DNA of 64,000 bases from Ornithodoros turicata (taxonomy: Eukaryota; Arthropoda; Arachnida; Ixodida; Argasidae): positions 2,236,565 through 2,300,564 of the forward strand of contig NW_026999346.1 of assembly GCF_037126465.1 (NCBI RefSeq). Reading direction: 5' to 3'. The translations under genes and the position numbers were made by a program. A model generated the notes under the pieces. The model saw only the letters and a program-made list of their open reading frames with translations. It was not told the DNA's origin and did no database searches. The first letter of the stretch is position 1. Each line of letters opens with the position of its first letter. Positions 42,825 to 53,463 of this stretch are shown in pieces.

Positions 42825-44480
42825 TTCCGTTCGGCGTCATCATAGTCCTACAGTAAACCTCATGGTCAATGATACTGCTGTATCCCCTGATTATCCCCCG
42901 CGCGTTCCTAATAATGAGTTCTCCTAATCGTATACTGAAAGAGATCCTCAGGCTCTATTACCACACATAAACGATGCATTCACTATACAGCTTTTCCTAT
43001 GGACCCTCTTATCATTGACCCTGTTGGAGTATTTTCACTCATTGACAATCTAAGGCTATCATCCAGCTGTGGAACTGACAACATCACGTCTAAGTTTCTC
43101 AAGAGTACTAAGGAGACGATTGGCATTTTATTGTACCAAATATTTTCGCAGTCTATTGAATGCTGTAGGATTCCGGACGACTGGAGGACGGCGAAGGTGG
43201 TTCCTGTCTACAAGTCTAGTAGCAAGCAGGATCTGGGTAATTAGACTGATTTCGTTATTTTCCGTCTCCTGCAAGCTCCTCGAGCATATCATTTATTCCA
43301 ACCTTATTCGTTTCCTCGAAGCTAACTCCTTTTCTAACTCACAACATGGTTTCCGGCAAGGGCTGTCATGTGAGACTCAGTTGGCGTGCTTTACCAGCGA
43401 TCTATTCTCCTCCATGCATTCTAAGTATCTTACTGATGCCATATTCATAGATTTTCGCAAAGCTTTTGACGCTGTTTCTCATCTTCTCCAGAAGCTGTCA
43501 GCTCCGAAAATCGATCCTAAAATTGTAGGTCGATCCTCGATTCTTTCATTGTCTCCTTCTACGCTTGTCACTTCAGGGGTTCCCCAGGGTTCCGTCCTCG
43601 GGCCTCTCCTATTCCTAATATACATTAACGACTCACCTTCATCTATTTCATCGCATATAAGGCTCTTTGCTGACGATTGCGTAATATGCCGTATTATTGA
43701 CTCCTCCAGTGACGTGTCAAGGTCATTACAAAATGACCTTGACAGCTTATCTTCTTGGTGTGAAACTTGGCTCATGTCCTTGAACATTAACAAGTGCAAG
43801 CACATGGCTATCAGTCACACTAACCACTCTGTTAATTCCTACCTCCTTGGCAACGTGAAGCTGGATAGCGTACTTCGTTACAAATATTTAGGTGTGCATA
43901 TTTCGAGTGATCTTACATGGGACATCCACATTAATTCTGTGCTCTCCAAAGCCAGCCAAACGCTTAGCTTCATCATACGCAGTTACTCAAATTCACCCTG
44001 CGACTTAAACCGGCAGCTTTATGTTACATTAGTCCGCCCAAAATTATAATACGCATCATCTATTTGGGACCCGCACCAGGATTACCTCATTAACAAATTC
44101 GAAGCATTACAAAATCGAGCAGTTCGAACAAATCGAATAGCTCGCCTCACGTTGCTTCACAACTTTTACTACCACAACATTCTCCCCAGGTATCAGCTGT
44201 TCTCACCACCCCATCATAATTCCAACTACCTCGACCACTCAGAGAAACTACTTGTTCCATTTAGTCGCACAAATCACTTCGCCAATTCATTTGTTCCCAG
44301 TACAGCGAACGGTTGGAACCCACTTTCCGCCTCCAGTGTCATCGTCTGGGGCCCTAATAGCTTCCGCAAGCTGCTGGACCAATTAGTTTGCTTGTAATTT
44401 GTTGTATGTTCCATGTTGTGTGTTCCTTTTATTATGCCACTCCCCTCTAATTCCCTGACCTGAGGGTAAATAAATAAATA
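42825..44480 (+). mobile_element. CR1/L2-like LINE, 5'-truncated
   Basis: Body from within the reverse transcriptase (about 42825) to a (TAAA)n tail at 44466-44481 after GAGGG. RT without RNase H and a C-terminal block WNPLSASSVIVWGPNSFRK fit the CR1/L2 lineage. Frameshifts near 43240 and one stop at 44047 break it. Confidence 0.8.
42999..44397 (+). pseudogene. CR1/L2-like reverse transcriptase
   Basis: An N-terminal part (42999-43244) contains SSCGTDNITSKFLKS and CCRIPDDWRTAKVVPVYKS. After a frameshift the RT continues with ISLFSVSCKLLEHIIYSNL, QHGFRQGLSCETQL, AIFIDFRKAFDAVSH (catalytic D), TSGVPQGSVLGPLLFLIYIN and IRLFADDCVI (FADD catalytic pair), then YKYLGVHISSDLTWDIHI. A stop at 44047-44049 interrupts it, and the last part, to TAA at 44395-44397, continues in the same frame. 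No RNase H follows. Confidence 0.88.
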
Positions 44481-44589
44481 AAAATCAATTGCAAATTAGC
44501 ATTTCTCATTTACGGCCACTAAACCAATTCGTTGAATTGGTTCCTCACTTCATTAGTTTGATTTTTCATTGAATCTCATTAAAACTGCG

Positions 44590-45150
44590 GGAAGAAATCA
44601 ATGAGATCGTGCCTACAATTTTCAGCAGGGCTACGATGTTCAAAGGTGAAGAGGACTGAGGTCTGCTTGCTCAGACAAGCCAAGTATAGAACACAACCCG
44701 GTAAAGTGAAGTGCGCACTGGTCATGCAGAGTGATGCCACTATGGCTCGCACTTGTGTCAAATTACAACATGCTCAGTAGATTGCGATGTAATGCGCGGA
44801 AGAGATACACGACAGCACAGGACGAACTGGATGGTCTCGTGGGGTCGCACGGGCTGTCGTGTGTTTCTTTCGCTCATTACGTCGCATTGCACGACCAACC
44901 AGCCCAACTTTCCCTAAACTATCTAGCCGAACTTTCTACATACGTAAACCGCATGCTCCTTTCCTGAACGAAAGTATTTATAACTAATATTGAAATCACG
45001 CTCCAATTTTTCAGTTTTGCAATAACATATAATTCCAAGATCAAGCCAAAAGTTCTAAATTAAAAACTAAGAGGATAAGAGAACACGCGTCCAAACACGA
45101 GTATAGATATTTAGGGAAACCTACTAAAACCATTTATCTGGAATAAACTG
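44590..45150. other. No gene recognised
   Basis: Contains a small dyad, ACACGACAGC (~44807) with GCTGTCGTGTGT (~44857), which could form a hairpin. Otherwise plain sequence next to a host exon. Confidence 0.35.
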
Positions 45151-45176
45151 CTAAATTAAACAAAACGCTATTGGTC

Positions 45177-45350
45177 TCATGCAGTCTCTGTTGTAGCGCC
45201 ATACTTTGTCTTTACGTGACGCCTTTCTTCCCGAGGCGCTTTGGCCCATTCTTGCAGTTCCGATGAGCACAATGCGATGTACGTCAAGCCAGATAAAAGA
45301 ATGACGCCGGAACAAGCGTAGAAATAATAGGACCATCGCAGGGGATCGTC
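45177..45350 (-). CDS. Last coding exon of an SLC17-like (sialin/VGLUT family) transporter
   Basis: On the minus strand CTTATTCTTGTTTCAG (acceptor, just above 45350) precedes an open exon of 58 codons ending in TGA at 45179-45177. It starts DDPLRWSYYFYACSGVILLS, a final transmembrane helix of about 20 residues, and continues LTYIALCSSELQEWAKAP, the charged post-helix tail. SLC17 proteins end the same way: a last helix, then a short S/G-x-E-x-Q-x-W-A stretch. They are 12-helix anion or vesicular glutamate/sialate transporters of the major facilitator superfamily. Earlier exons would lie at higher coordinates and were not identified. The Gln-Trp motif supports this call, but only the C-terminus is available. 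Confidence 0.6.
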   Translation of the reverse strand, partial: DDPLRWSYYFYACSGVILLSGLTYIALCSSELQEWAKAPREERRHVKTKYGATTETA

Positions 45351-45582
45351 CTGAAACAAGAATAAGTTGTTATCTACTGTATCACTACGGTGGCATAATA
45401 ATACAGTAAGCGCAAGAAACGAAAACAAACGTTATATGGGCTGACATTTTGTCACAAATATTCTGGAAAGGTTGGAAGCGAAGTGACACTTAGGAGTACC
45501 CCTCAGCCGTAACCACCCACGCCTCTTCACTCTGCAGACATGTCCATCCTATGTGCCTCTGTCGCTTGCAACGCCTTTGTGA

Positions 45583-46081
45583 AGGGTCGATTCACACGAT
45601 GCAACTTTGGTCATCAAAGCGCCATCAAGTTGCACAGTGTGAACGCGAAGCTCTGGTTGCGCAGCTCAAGTTGCAAGAGATCCACAGCCGATCGCATCAC
45701 GAGTAATTCCTCCTGCAACTCTAGGTGCCAACTGTCAATCACACGGCTCCTCCTTGCAAGTGCGACCAATCAGGAAGACTTCAATGTGTCAGTTATTGCA
45801 GCGGCTGTACGCGAGACGACGAAATTATCACTGACCAGTGGAAATCATGAAAACTTATGGAAGTCCCAACGAACTGAAGTCAAACGAGCGGATGTCGCTG
45901 TACGATTTCACGAAAGTGATGACAATTATGTCTTTTTGCACCATCTGGCGAGCTCGATGACCACTACGACATTAGATGTTGCTCGCCGTATGAAAGGGAC
46001 CTATTTGGTGCAACTTCTGTTGCGCGCAATTGTAGCGGGAACCGGGTTGCGGCAAAAAGCTGCGTCGTATGAATAGACCCT
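45583..46081. mobile_element. Harbinger-like MITE, ~499 bp, in or near the transporter gene
   Basis: Ends AGGGTCGATTCACACGATGC and, reversed, AGGGTCTATTCATACGACGC, with inverted similarity continuing through the CAACTTTG-like subterminal block. The terminal sequence is Harbinger-like. The 3-bp duplication is unclear (TGA left against TAA right). A 178-codon plus-strand frame runs through it by chance. Confidence 0.7.
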
Positions 46082-46370
46082 AAGTTCAGAAGGGGACATT
46101 TTAGTTGAACAGTGATATTCGTTATGTAATGTCTCGTGATGTGGTATGACTATGCGTATCAAGTCTTCACGATAGTTATGATGGTGATGATCGTTCTTCC
46201 ATTGGATTTGTAACAGCATTTTGCTCGCCAATGGCAATACAAGTCATTTCCCATTCTGAATCTAGCACACCCTACACCTCATCCGATTCACACCAGCCCA
46301 TTTATACGTGATCAAGCATTAAAGGCCCAAAAAACAGCTTGCAAAGTTCCAGTTCTAGGAAGCGTATTCA

Positions 46371-48511
46371 CCCAGAAACAGTACTGTTTCTGGGTGACAA
46401 CACGAAATGGTCCGATAAACGTTACTGGGATGTCACATTGGGGATGTTGCGAACATCCCAGGCATGTTCCAAACACAGCCTAAACTTGTCCCAAAAATGA
46501 AAAAATGAGACACCGAGAAATGTTTCAGGGAGATCCTGTGGATGTCCCCGAAGGATGTGCATCAGACATGAATGGGATATCGATGAGAAGCCCCTCCCCC
46601 TCGTCCCGTCCCCCTTTTAGTGCCGTTCTTTCCACTTTTTAAGCTATATAATGTATTATAAGCACTGCAAGTAACATGCACACGCCTTGAGTAAACATGA
46701 CAAAATTTTATTGTTCCTTTGGGTTACAGTTGTCATCATCCAGCATGTTGACTATTAATACTATGAAGCTAATAAATATCACAGTTCGAGCAAATGCAAA
46801 CACTTGTACGGGGTTATAACTGTTCCCTGTAAACACTAAAAAATCCAAATCAGGGGATAGCAGCTGCCGCTTCTAAAGAAATTTAAAGCTCCAAATAGAT
46901 TGTTAAAACTGCCCTCTGTAAAAACTGTAAAGAGGTTCCCAACCCGAAGGGAGTCAAATGGTAATGTAGCAGAAGTTTAAGCTCATTATAAGCAAGTGTA
47001 GGCATTATAATATGCAACTGCAACATTCATGAAATCCCTTCTGCATCACACCGCAGCGTCGGACGTTGATAATGCAACTTGCAGCAAGAAAAGGCAGTAC
47101 AATAGTTCAACTAGGATGTTGTAAGTTACGACAGGTACTGAAAATTTTACCTGAAATTTTATTATGTTACCTCGTAGAGGCGCATTTCTGGTTTGGATAG
47201 CTGAGGAAGGAGCGGAAGCAGAGGCAGAGGTGGATGTATGGCGAATACGGCTGACTGCAATTCAATAGAGAGTTTTAATGCACCGTACGCTATCGCCCCT
47301 GCGTACATAAGGAATAGCGTGGTGGTTCTGCGCAATGCGCGAAGCTCTCTCTATATTTTGCGCGTGCACAGAACCACAGAACCAGCAACGCTACCTCTTG
47401 CGTACGCAAATGCGGTAACGTACGATGCACTAAAACTCGCTATTCATACAGAGGAAATGAAATGTACAGGTGAATATGCAACAATGTTATAAATGCAAAA
47501 CCTACCACAAGCCCGTAGACTATATAAAAAATTCAAAAACAAATTCAGTGAGTATGGAAGGAAATTATCCGAACGAAACAACAAACAAGGGTCCAAACTA
47601 ACAAAACAAAAGAGTACAAACTGGAATGTTCCTGGTACAGGATGTGGCGCAGTTCAACTGCGCTTCTGGTCTGGGCAGCCGAAGGAAGAGCAGAAGTAGA
47701 GATGGAGCGAATGCGGCTCACTGCAAGACAACCATATACAAAGGGAGTTAAATGTACAGGTGAATATGCAACGGTGCCACAAATGGGAGATGTATTACAA
47801 GAACGCGAAACCTGCTCTCAAACATGATGTGGCAGAGTATAGGCCAAAACTGATCTTTTGTCAGTGGAAGTCCATTGACGTTCATAATTATCGCAATTTG
47901 GTATCTAACCAAACCAAAATGGCAATATTTTCCATCTTCCATTCCTTCCACACCGGATGCAAAACGTGGGGTTCGTAGCAACGTCCTTGCACAAGCTGGG
48001 AGATCGATAAATGACCGCTGCGTCCTCAGCAATTTCAACAGTTTTGTCAGACCTACATATGTGACACAGACGATGCAAGCGCCCACAACCTCGGCCGCTC
48101 TTCAAAGTTAGCATGCGGAGGAACACTGGATGGGGAAGCGTGCATCTCAGCTGCATCTGACTGACGTAGTCACGATGGGCCTGAACATGCAATAGTAGTC
48201 ACATGACAGTGCAGTTCAAGAGTGCGGAAAGTTTAAATATACTTACTTTTGCTTGCTATTGCTAACGACAGTTCCGTAGCAGACTCACAGACTCGCATCA
48301 CAATAATGGACGCTCGAGTGGCCTCCTTCCCGCCGCTTTCCGTACTGGTCATTGCCGAACGTCCCAATTTGGCATCCACAAGGCGATTTCGCGGATTTCA
48401 AATGCTGCGTTTCAAACTCACATCCTACCAATGTACGAGATACATCGTCTGTGGGACTGCGGATGTTGGGACCTGTTTGGGATGTCCCTACAAAGTTTCG
48501 TGTTGTCTGGG
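46371..48511. mobile_element. 2.1-kb element with CCCAGAC termini (third member of the shared-end group)
   Basis: Right end, reversed, CCCAGACAACACGAAACTTT. The left end has GACAACACGAAATGG preceded by a perfect 24-bp palindrome (46371-46394) that begins CCCAGAAACAG. Terminal regions share the words GGGATGTC and GGACATCC. No target duplication is evident. The inner part includes direct repeats of AAATGTACAGGTGAATATGC (47461 and 47751). No transposase frame. Confidence 0.55.
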
Positions 48512-48620
48512 GTTATACGTAACTCGTTACCCAGTAACCAGTTACTTCTTTGCTAATGCAGTAACGGCCTAGTTACTTTTCTAAAAATTTTGCTAATAGC
48601 GTATTCAGTTACAAAAAATC
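48512..48620. mobile_element. hAT-like terminal fragment rich in GTTAC/AGTTAC
   Basis: GGGGTTATACGTAACTCGTT followed by repeated AGTTACTT and GTAACG words resembles one subterminal end of a hAT-type MITE. The opposite end is not found, so it is a fragment, possibly overlapping the preceding element end. Confidence 0.3.
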
Positions 48621-48965
48621 GATGTTACTCATGTTTCTCGTTCCTTTCCTTCGTTTACGCTCGGCTTCAACATGGACGACATGGTAGATTACTATGTGAA
48701 AGTTCCTGAAATTCCGTAGGCATCTAACACGAGGTGACCTGACGTGTATGTTTAGCTCCTGGGAGCCTAAAGATCGACAGACGACAGTCATTATTTTGTT
48801 GAGTCCCAAGGTGACCGGCATGACGATAACTGTTAGTGCATTGACCATGAAAGTATTCTTAGAAAAAGACCCTTGATTTCTTTCCTTCGTGCGTGTATGT
48901 TTGTGCGTGCGTGCGTGTGACCCCCAAGCTGCTGCCAGTGGATATACTAGAGTAAGCAAACTCAC

Positions 48966-49014
48966 CTAAACTCGGATCCTGAGATGGCATTGTCATTCTC
49001 TGCTGATTCGCCAT
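48966..49014 (-). CDS. Candidate first coding exon (16 codons plus one base)
   Basis: Minus-strand ATG at 49014 in ACAACATGG context gives MANQQRMTMPSQDPSL, then G and GTGAGTTTGC, a good splice donor. A long open 5' stretch precedes it. It could be the 5' exon of a host gene on the minus strand, perhaps the one ending at 45177, but nothing links them directly. Confidence 0.28.
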
Positions 49015-49199
49015 GTTGTTGTAAAGTTTGTTCACCTGACCTGGACGACGAGATCCCGGGTCTATTTTATGAACCTCGTGCGTGTCATTATAGCTTAGCA
49101 GCGTATCCGAGGAAGAAACCTTAGTCCTTGTATTTTCTCTCTCACCACCACACTTATAGGCTTCAGTGACGATCACTTGTTGGATTACAAAATGGCACG

Positions 49200-49520
49200 G
49201 ATAATGATCACGTCAGTCTTGCCTGGGTTGGACGAGATGTTCAGGATGAAGGTAGCAAAACGTGACAGGAATGTAGTATTTTAGTGTCTTCTGTGCCTTC
49301 CCAAACTAATATGACTCAGTATACCCTGCACGTTGTATTCGAATTTGAGGAAGCGTGCTCAGGAAAGAGCCAAATATTTTTTGTTAGCTGTAGCAATTAC
49401 CGTGTCGAGGATTATACGTAAAGGGCACCGGGTTTCAATAATCCATCTAATACCTCGTGGAGTCAATGCCGTGTAGTAAGGAGGTAGCCCGAGCACTTTG
49501 CTAGCTGATTTGCTAGTTGA
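49200..49520. other. No gene recognised
   Basis: Plain sequence between the candidate exon and a LINE 3' remnant. Confidence 0.3.
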
Positions 49521-49600
49521 TAGAATATGTTTATTAAAAAAAAAGGAAAGCTTAGCCATGCAAAGAGGCAGCTTATACAACGGCTTATAGAAGTTGGTGT
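49520..49600 (-). mobile_element. 3' end remnant of the I-group LINE family
   Basis: The minus strand reads GGCTAAGCTTTCC, a T-run and AATAAACATA, matching the 3' terminus of the LINE at 36620-39352 (CTGGCTAACCTTTCC...AATAAACATA) over roughly 60 bp. Confidence 0.55.
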
Positions 49601-50026
49601 GGCGTTTATCAGTTCAAACAAACGAAGAAGCGCGCTGACGTCGTGTAACCCCCTAACTGCATCGAGTAGGCCTGTCGTGATCAGTAGCTCGCCAGAACTG
49701 ATCAAGCCACGGGCCTTTACTCACTTTGTCGTTCACGATACATCCCCCGCACTCCGAATAAATCAAGACAATTATTAAACTTCAAAGTTACGAAACTTGC
49801 TGAAACCCACTCTCATAACATAAGCGACGCGGTGGGCGTGCATTACTGTGCGACCGCCTAGAGGGCGGAGAATGAGGTTCGGCCATGAGTTCTATGGCCG
49901 GGCTACTGAAAGGCTGCAGGTGAAGGTAATGAGTATTTCGTCGCCATCACTAAAGTTCCAATGGTCCCCCTCTGGTCTGAATGTCTCACTGGTCTGTAAA
50001 AAATGCTGTCGGTTTCGTCGAATAAC

Positions 50027-50948
50027 TTATTGCGCTTGTGTTTCTACATGGTGGGATTTCGGAACTACTTCAGCTAGAACAGTTGCTTTGGGCCACCCCT
50101 TGTCGCCTTCGCTTAGCGGCGTGAGAGTTGGACGTTCGCGTTGTACTTGCTCATCCTTCGCGACAGGAAGCTCTTGCTGGTTACGAGAGTCCTGGAGTCT
50201 AGTACGCAGGTATCTTCGCATTAACAATTCGCCATGCGACCGCCCGTCGTCAAGAGTTGTGGACCAATACGCGAGCAATCCCAGCCGAAAGGCTTCACGG
50301 GCGTCCATACTTTTCTTCAGGATCCTTTTTACCACCTGAACGCCCTTCTCAGCTATTCCATTTGGCTGAGAAAACCCATGGCTTGAAGTAATGTGCTTGA
50401 AGTCGTACTTCCTTGCGAAGTTGGCGAAGTGATGGCAACTAAACTGGGAACAGTCGAAGATTGCTCGAAGGCAGTCCATCATAGTTTCTGCACTTGGGTC
50501 TAGCAGCTTTTCCACTTCTGGATAAATAGAATGAGCATCATACACGGACAAGTACGTAATAGCTTCAGGAACGCAGAAAAATGTCAACTCCTACCCTAAA
50601 CCAAAGCCTTGCAAGAGTGGGGCGCATAAGGAGGGGCTCACTGGACCTCCGATAGGCATGTTTCCTGCATGTAACGCATGCTTGAACCAGCGCCTCAATA
50701 TAGCGGTTCAAACCAGGCCAAAATACAAGACGTCGTGCTCGCTTCTTGCACTTGTGTAGTCCCAGGTCGCCCTCGTGAATGCGCTGCAGAATATCATGAT
50801 GCATGCCTTCTGGCACCACAAGTATAGCTCTTTGTTCATGTTCGCAGGGCCTCAACAGCGTCGTTAGCGGTAAATGCTCTTGAAGGCTGATAATAACGGA
50901 TCGCCATTCTGGATCCCTTACAGTTTGCGCCCGAGCAACGTGCCGCAT
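50027..50948 (-). pseudogene. Gypsy-2 integrase
   Basis: 50948-50565 holds LVVPEGMHHDILQRIHEGDL and GLHKCKKRARRLVFWPGLNR, then ACVTCRKHA: the HHCC zinc-binding domain. 50587-50027 continues the core with MDCLRAIFDCSQFSCHHFAN, FKHITSSHGFSQPNGIAEKG (the segment with the catalytic E in SQPNGIAEKG) and LLAYWSTTLDDGRSHGELLM. The first core aspartate falls at the frameshift between the two frames (~50590). The second, usually in a TDNG-like box, is replaced by FDCSQFS. A dead copy. Confidence 0.88.
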
Positions 50949-50980
50949 TTCTAGGCATGCAGACCGCTCAAATCCCCACG

Positions 50981-52492
50981 TATGGTGGGACTAGAATGAA
51001 TGGGTGTGTTTATCGTCTCATTCAATGCATGGGGCGCGCGCGGGCCCCGCTGTGAAGCGAAGCACGTGACTCTCAGGCCTGCGCTCGTAGCGCACCACGC
51101 GGATTCCTGCTGAACTATTTCATAAAATGCATTATTGGCAATTGCATTTATGTGAACCATTAGTCTTGCACGACATGCATGCTTCCTTGTAGTCTTGTTG
51201 CCGCATTCTTCACCCCCACGCTGTATAGGCCACGTGACACATATCGTGGCCAGGTTCGGGGAGCGAGCCACTGTGTGCAAAGATCATGCCGAAGAAGATA
51301 TCTGAATGCTACGTTGAACGGTCGCATGCACGCGCTTTGGCTAGACCGTCGCGCGCTGCTCGAGCGCCGATTTACGGTGAGTCCTTGTGTCTATGCTTTT
51401 TCTGAGTCAGAACAAATAATAAGCCGGACCGCGAGAAGCGGCGGCAACTTAAAAAATTTTCGAAATGTTAGTTTGCACTAACTTCACTAGTACAATCGTG
51501 AGTACATATCACAGGGTGTCCAGAATAACTATACAAGTGTCATTTCATTTCAGAGCTAATAAAATACTGACGTCTTTCCCGCGAGACTTGTGTTGCAAAG
51601 AAGGCAGATCTCACAATGAAGCATCTCTTTGCAACACAAGTCGTGTTGGAAAGAGTTTTCCTTTTGTAGCTGTGTTTCTGACAAAGCACTTCCATAGTTA
51701 CGCTGGACACCATGTACATAAAAACGTGTTGTTAAGCCATATGAATAAGTTGTTGTTGAAGTATTGCTTTGTACGATTGTCAACATGAATAACAAAAGGT
51801 TGGTTGGTCTCCATTGGTAGTTTTCCTGGATGTTGGCAATACACAAAAGGGAGACAGTGCCAAAAATACTTCTTTCTTTCTTTTTTTGCAATATGGCGAG
51901 TAATAGTTAGAAGGATCTCGTAATAGGAGTTACCCACAACCAATGTAAGGTCAACAAGCTAGTAAGTCATTATACAATTTATGCGTTCAAATATTGTCAG
52001 GCTGTCAGGTAACACAGCAGATAGCCCGTGCTGTGAAGTATACTAGAGCACACTGTGAAGAAACACGTAGATTACCAGGGTAATTTCGTTTATTTATTTG
52101 GTATTTTTACAACTAACTAAACCTCCAACACGAAATATGGATTCAACGGCAATTACACTAATAAAGATAACTAAAAAATAACATAGCTTCTCGACCGGCC
52201 GGCCGTGCCCACGTGCAGAGCGCGAGCTTGGCCAAAACAGCGAGCGGCCCTTTCGATTGCGACATCCTGCCGTGCAATCACCACTAGAACGAGTGTATGA
52301 AGAGAAAGATGCGCGCTCTGAGTCTAGAAGCACTAGTGCTATCACGTGATGAATAGTTCCACTGGGATCTCTTAGGGGCGCCTCAATCACAGGCCTGAGA
52401 AGGTACAGCTGGCACCATCTACCGGCGATAACATCAGAGGTAGCCACGCGCAATCGCCGATAAACACACCCAGTCATTCTAGTCCCACCATA
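50981..52492. mobile_element. 1512-bp TIR element of unassigned family, 7-bp duplication
   Basis: Left end TATGGTGGGACTAGAATGA then A then TGGGTGTGTTTATCG; the right end in reverse complement is identical apart from one base (C for A). This is an inverted repeat of about 35 bp. CCCCACG is duplicated perfectly at 50974-50980 and 52493-52499. No transposase is recognisable inside. An internal dyad (CTTGTGTTGCAAAG at ~51588, CTTTGCAACACAAG at ~51628) is present. Seven-base duplication with a TATGGTGG tip does not fit hAT, Tc1, Harbinger or piggyBac. Confidence 0.88.
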
Positions 52493-52499
52493 CCCCACG

Positions 52500-52828
52500 T
52501 CACCCCCCCCCCCCTACAGTTTGCTGACGCAGCTTTTCTAGGGTGTCTTCACTTACTGCGCTTGTCAAAATGCATAGAGCGTGGACTTCAACAACTTCAT
52601 CTGCTTCTGTGTTGTCTCTGAGATGTGGCGAAGCTGTCGTCGACAGCGTGTCCGCTAGAACAAGCTGGTTCCCGGTCGTGAACTCAAGGGTGTAATCGTA
52701 TTTGCTGAGTCGCAAGAAGAACCTCTGAAACCTTGAACCTCAGAAACCAATCCCCTTGTTAGTTATTAAGAGGGGTGACCTGTGATCCGTTTCACCCGTT
52801 ATTTTCCGTCCATAAACAAACAGATGGA
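52500..52828 (-). pseudogene. Gypsy-2 RNase H C-terminal part
   Basis: The minus strand below 52817 reads a short YGRKITGETDHRSPLL, the RNase H T-D-H-x-P-L block. It continues via 52715-52500 as SKYDYTLEFTTGNQLVLADT and LSTTASP, equivalent to the D-A-L-S-R end. It is cut off at 52500 next to a C/G run and the TIR element, and separated from its upstream half by the LINE fragment. Confidence 0.8.
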
Positions 52829-52844
52829 TATATATATATATATA

Positions 52845-53162
52845 GCAGGCAACGTCTGAGCGGATGGCGTCAGAAGGTCACGTGGCACGTGATGCCTCCC
52901 GTCAGGGTGTCCTAAGACACCCCTGAAAGCCCAGTGCAAAGCCAGTCAAGTGTATAAAGGAAAAAAAATTAGCAGAAGCTCTTTGGCTGCACGTATAGCA
53001 TATGTTTGTAAGTCAAACGTCGCCATGCCAGTACTGGACAGCTGTTTCGGCCTTCTTCGGCCTCATCAGCAGTACAGGCAGGCAACGTTTGAGTGGATGG
53101 CGTCAGAAGGTCACATGGCACATGATGCCTCCCGTCAGGGTGTCCTAAGACACCTCTGAAAG
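52845..53162 (-). mobile_element. Retrozyme/Penelope-like unit with 85-bp direct repeats and a hammerhead ribozyme
   Basis: Copy 1 of an 85-bp repeat (52845-52929) and copy 2 (53078-53162) are ~93% identical and 233 bp apart. Both start GCAGGCAACG and end CACCYCTGAAAG. The 148-bp spacer contains a hammerhead ribozyme on the minus strand. TA-rich sequence flanks the unit (TATATATA before 52845, TATATACA after 53162), consistent with insertion in a TA tract and duplication of it. The architecture, 1.36 tandem monomers with one type I hammerhead, fits animal retrozymes or Penelope-like terminal repeats. There is no coding capacity. Confidence 0.75.
53031..53075 (-). ncRNA. Type I hammerhead ribozyme
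   Basis: The minus strand reads GTACTG (stem I, 5'), CTGATGA (core box 1), GGCC-GAAGAA-GGCC (stem II and loop, following the G of the core), GAAAC (core box 2), a minimal stem III within ACAGCTGTC, the cleavage C (complement of 53037), then CAGTAC (stem I, 3'). All invariant core residues are present: CUGAUGA, GAAA and a GUC cleavage triplet. Stem I pairs perfectly over 6 bp and stem II over 4. Stem III is a self-complementary ACAGCUGU without a real loop, as in Penelope-like and retrozyme hammerheads that work best as dimers. Predicted cleavage lies between the complements of 53037 and 53036. Confidence 0.92.
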
Positions 53163-53463
53163 TATATACATGATGATGATATGGGGATGACTTCCGCTCA
53201 CTGAGCAGAATGCTACCCCATTGGTCTTGGGGAAGATGAGAGGATGGTGATGAGGATGATGCTGACGACGCTGACGGGGTCTTAGAGGGAGTCGATCAGG
53301 CCGGTAGTTTCCTGGTTTTTGATAAAGGGTCGCAAGACGGACATCTGTTTTCATTTGTCCCATGGTCCCAAAATGAGTCTGAGGTCAAGGGGTCGGCTGT
53401 CAATCCGTGCAAAGTCGTTTGCCAACAAGTGACGCTCCCCACTGTAAGTGGCACATGCGATGA

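Noticed and set aside
45540..46076. 178-codon plus-strand ORF
   Set aside because: It runs straight through a TIR-bounded MITE (45583-46081), including both inverted ends; a chance frame.
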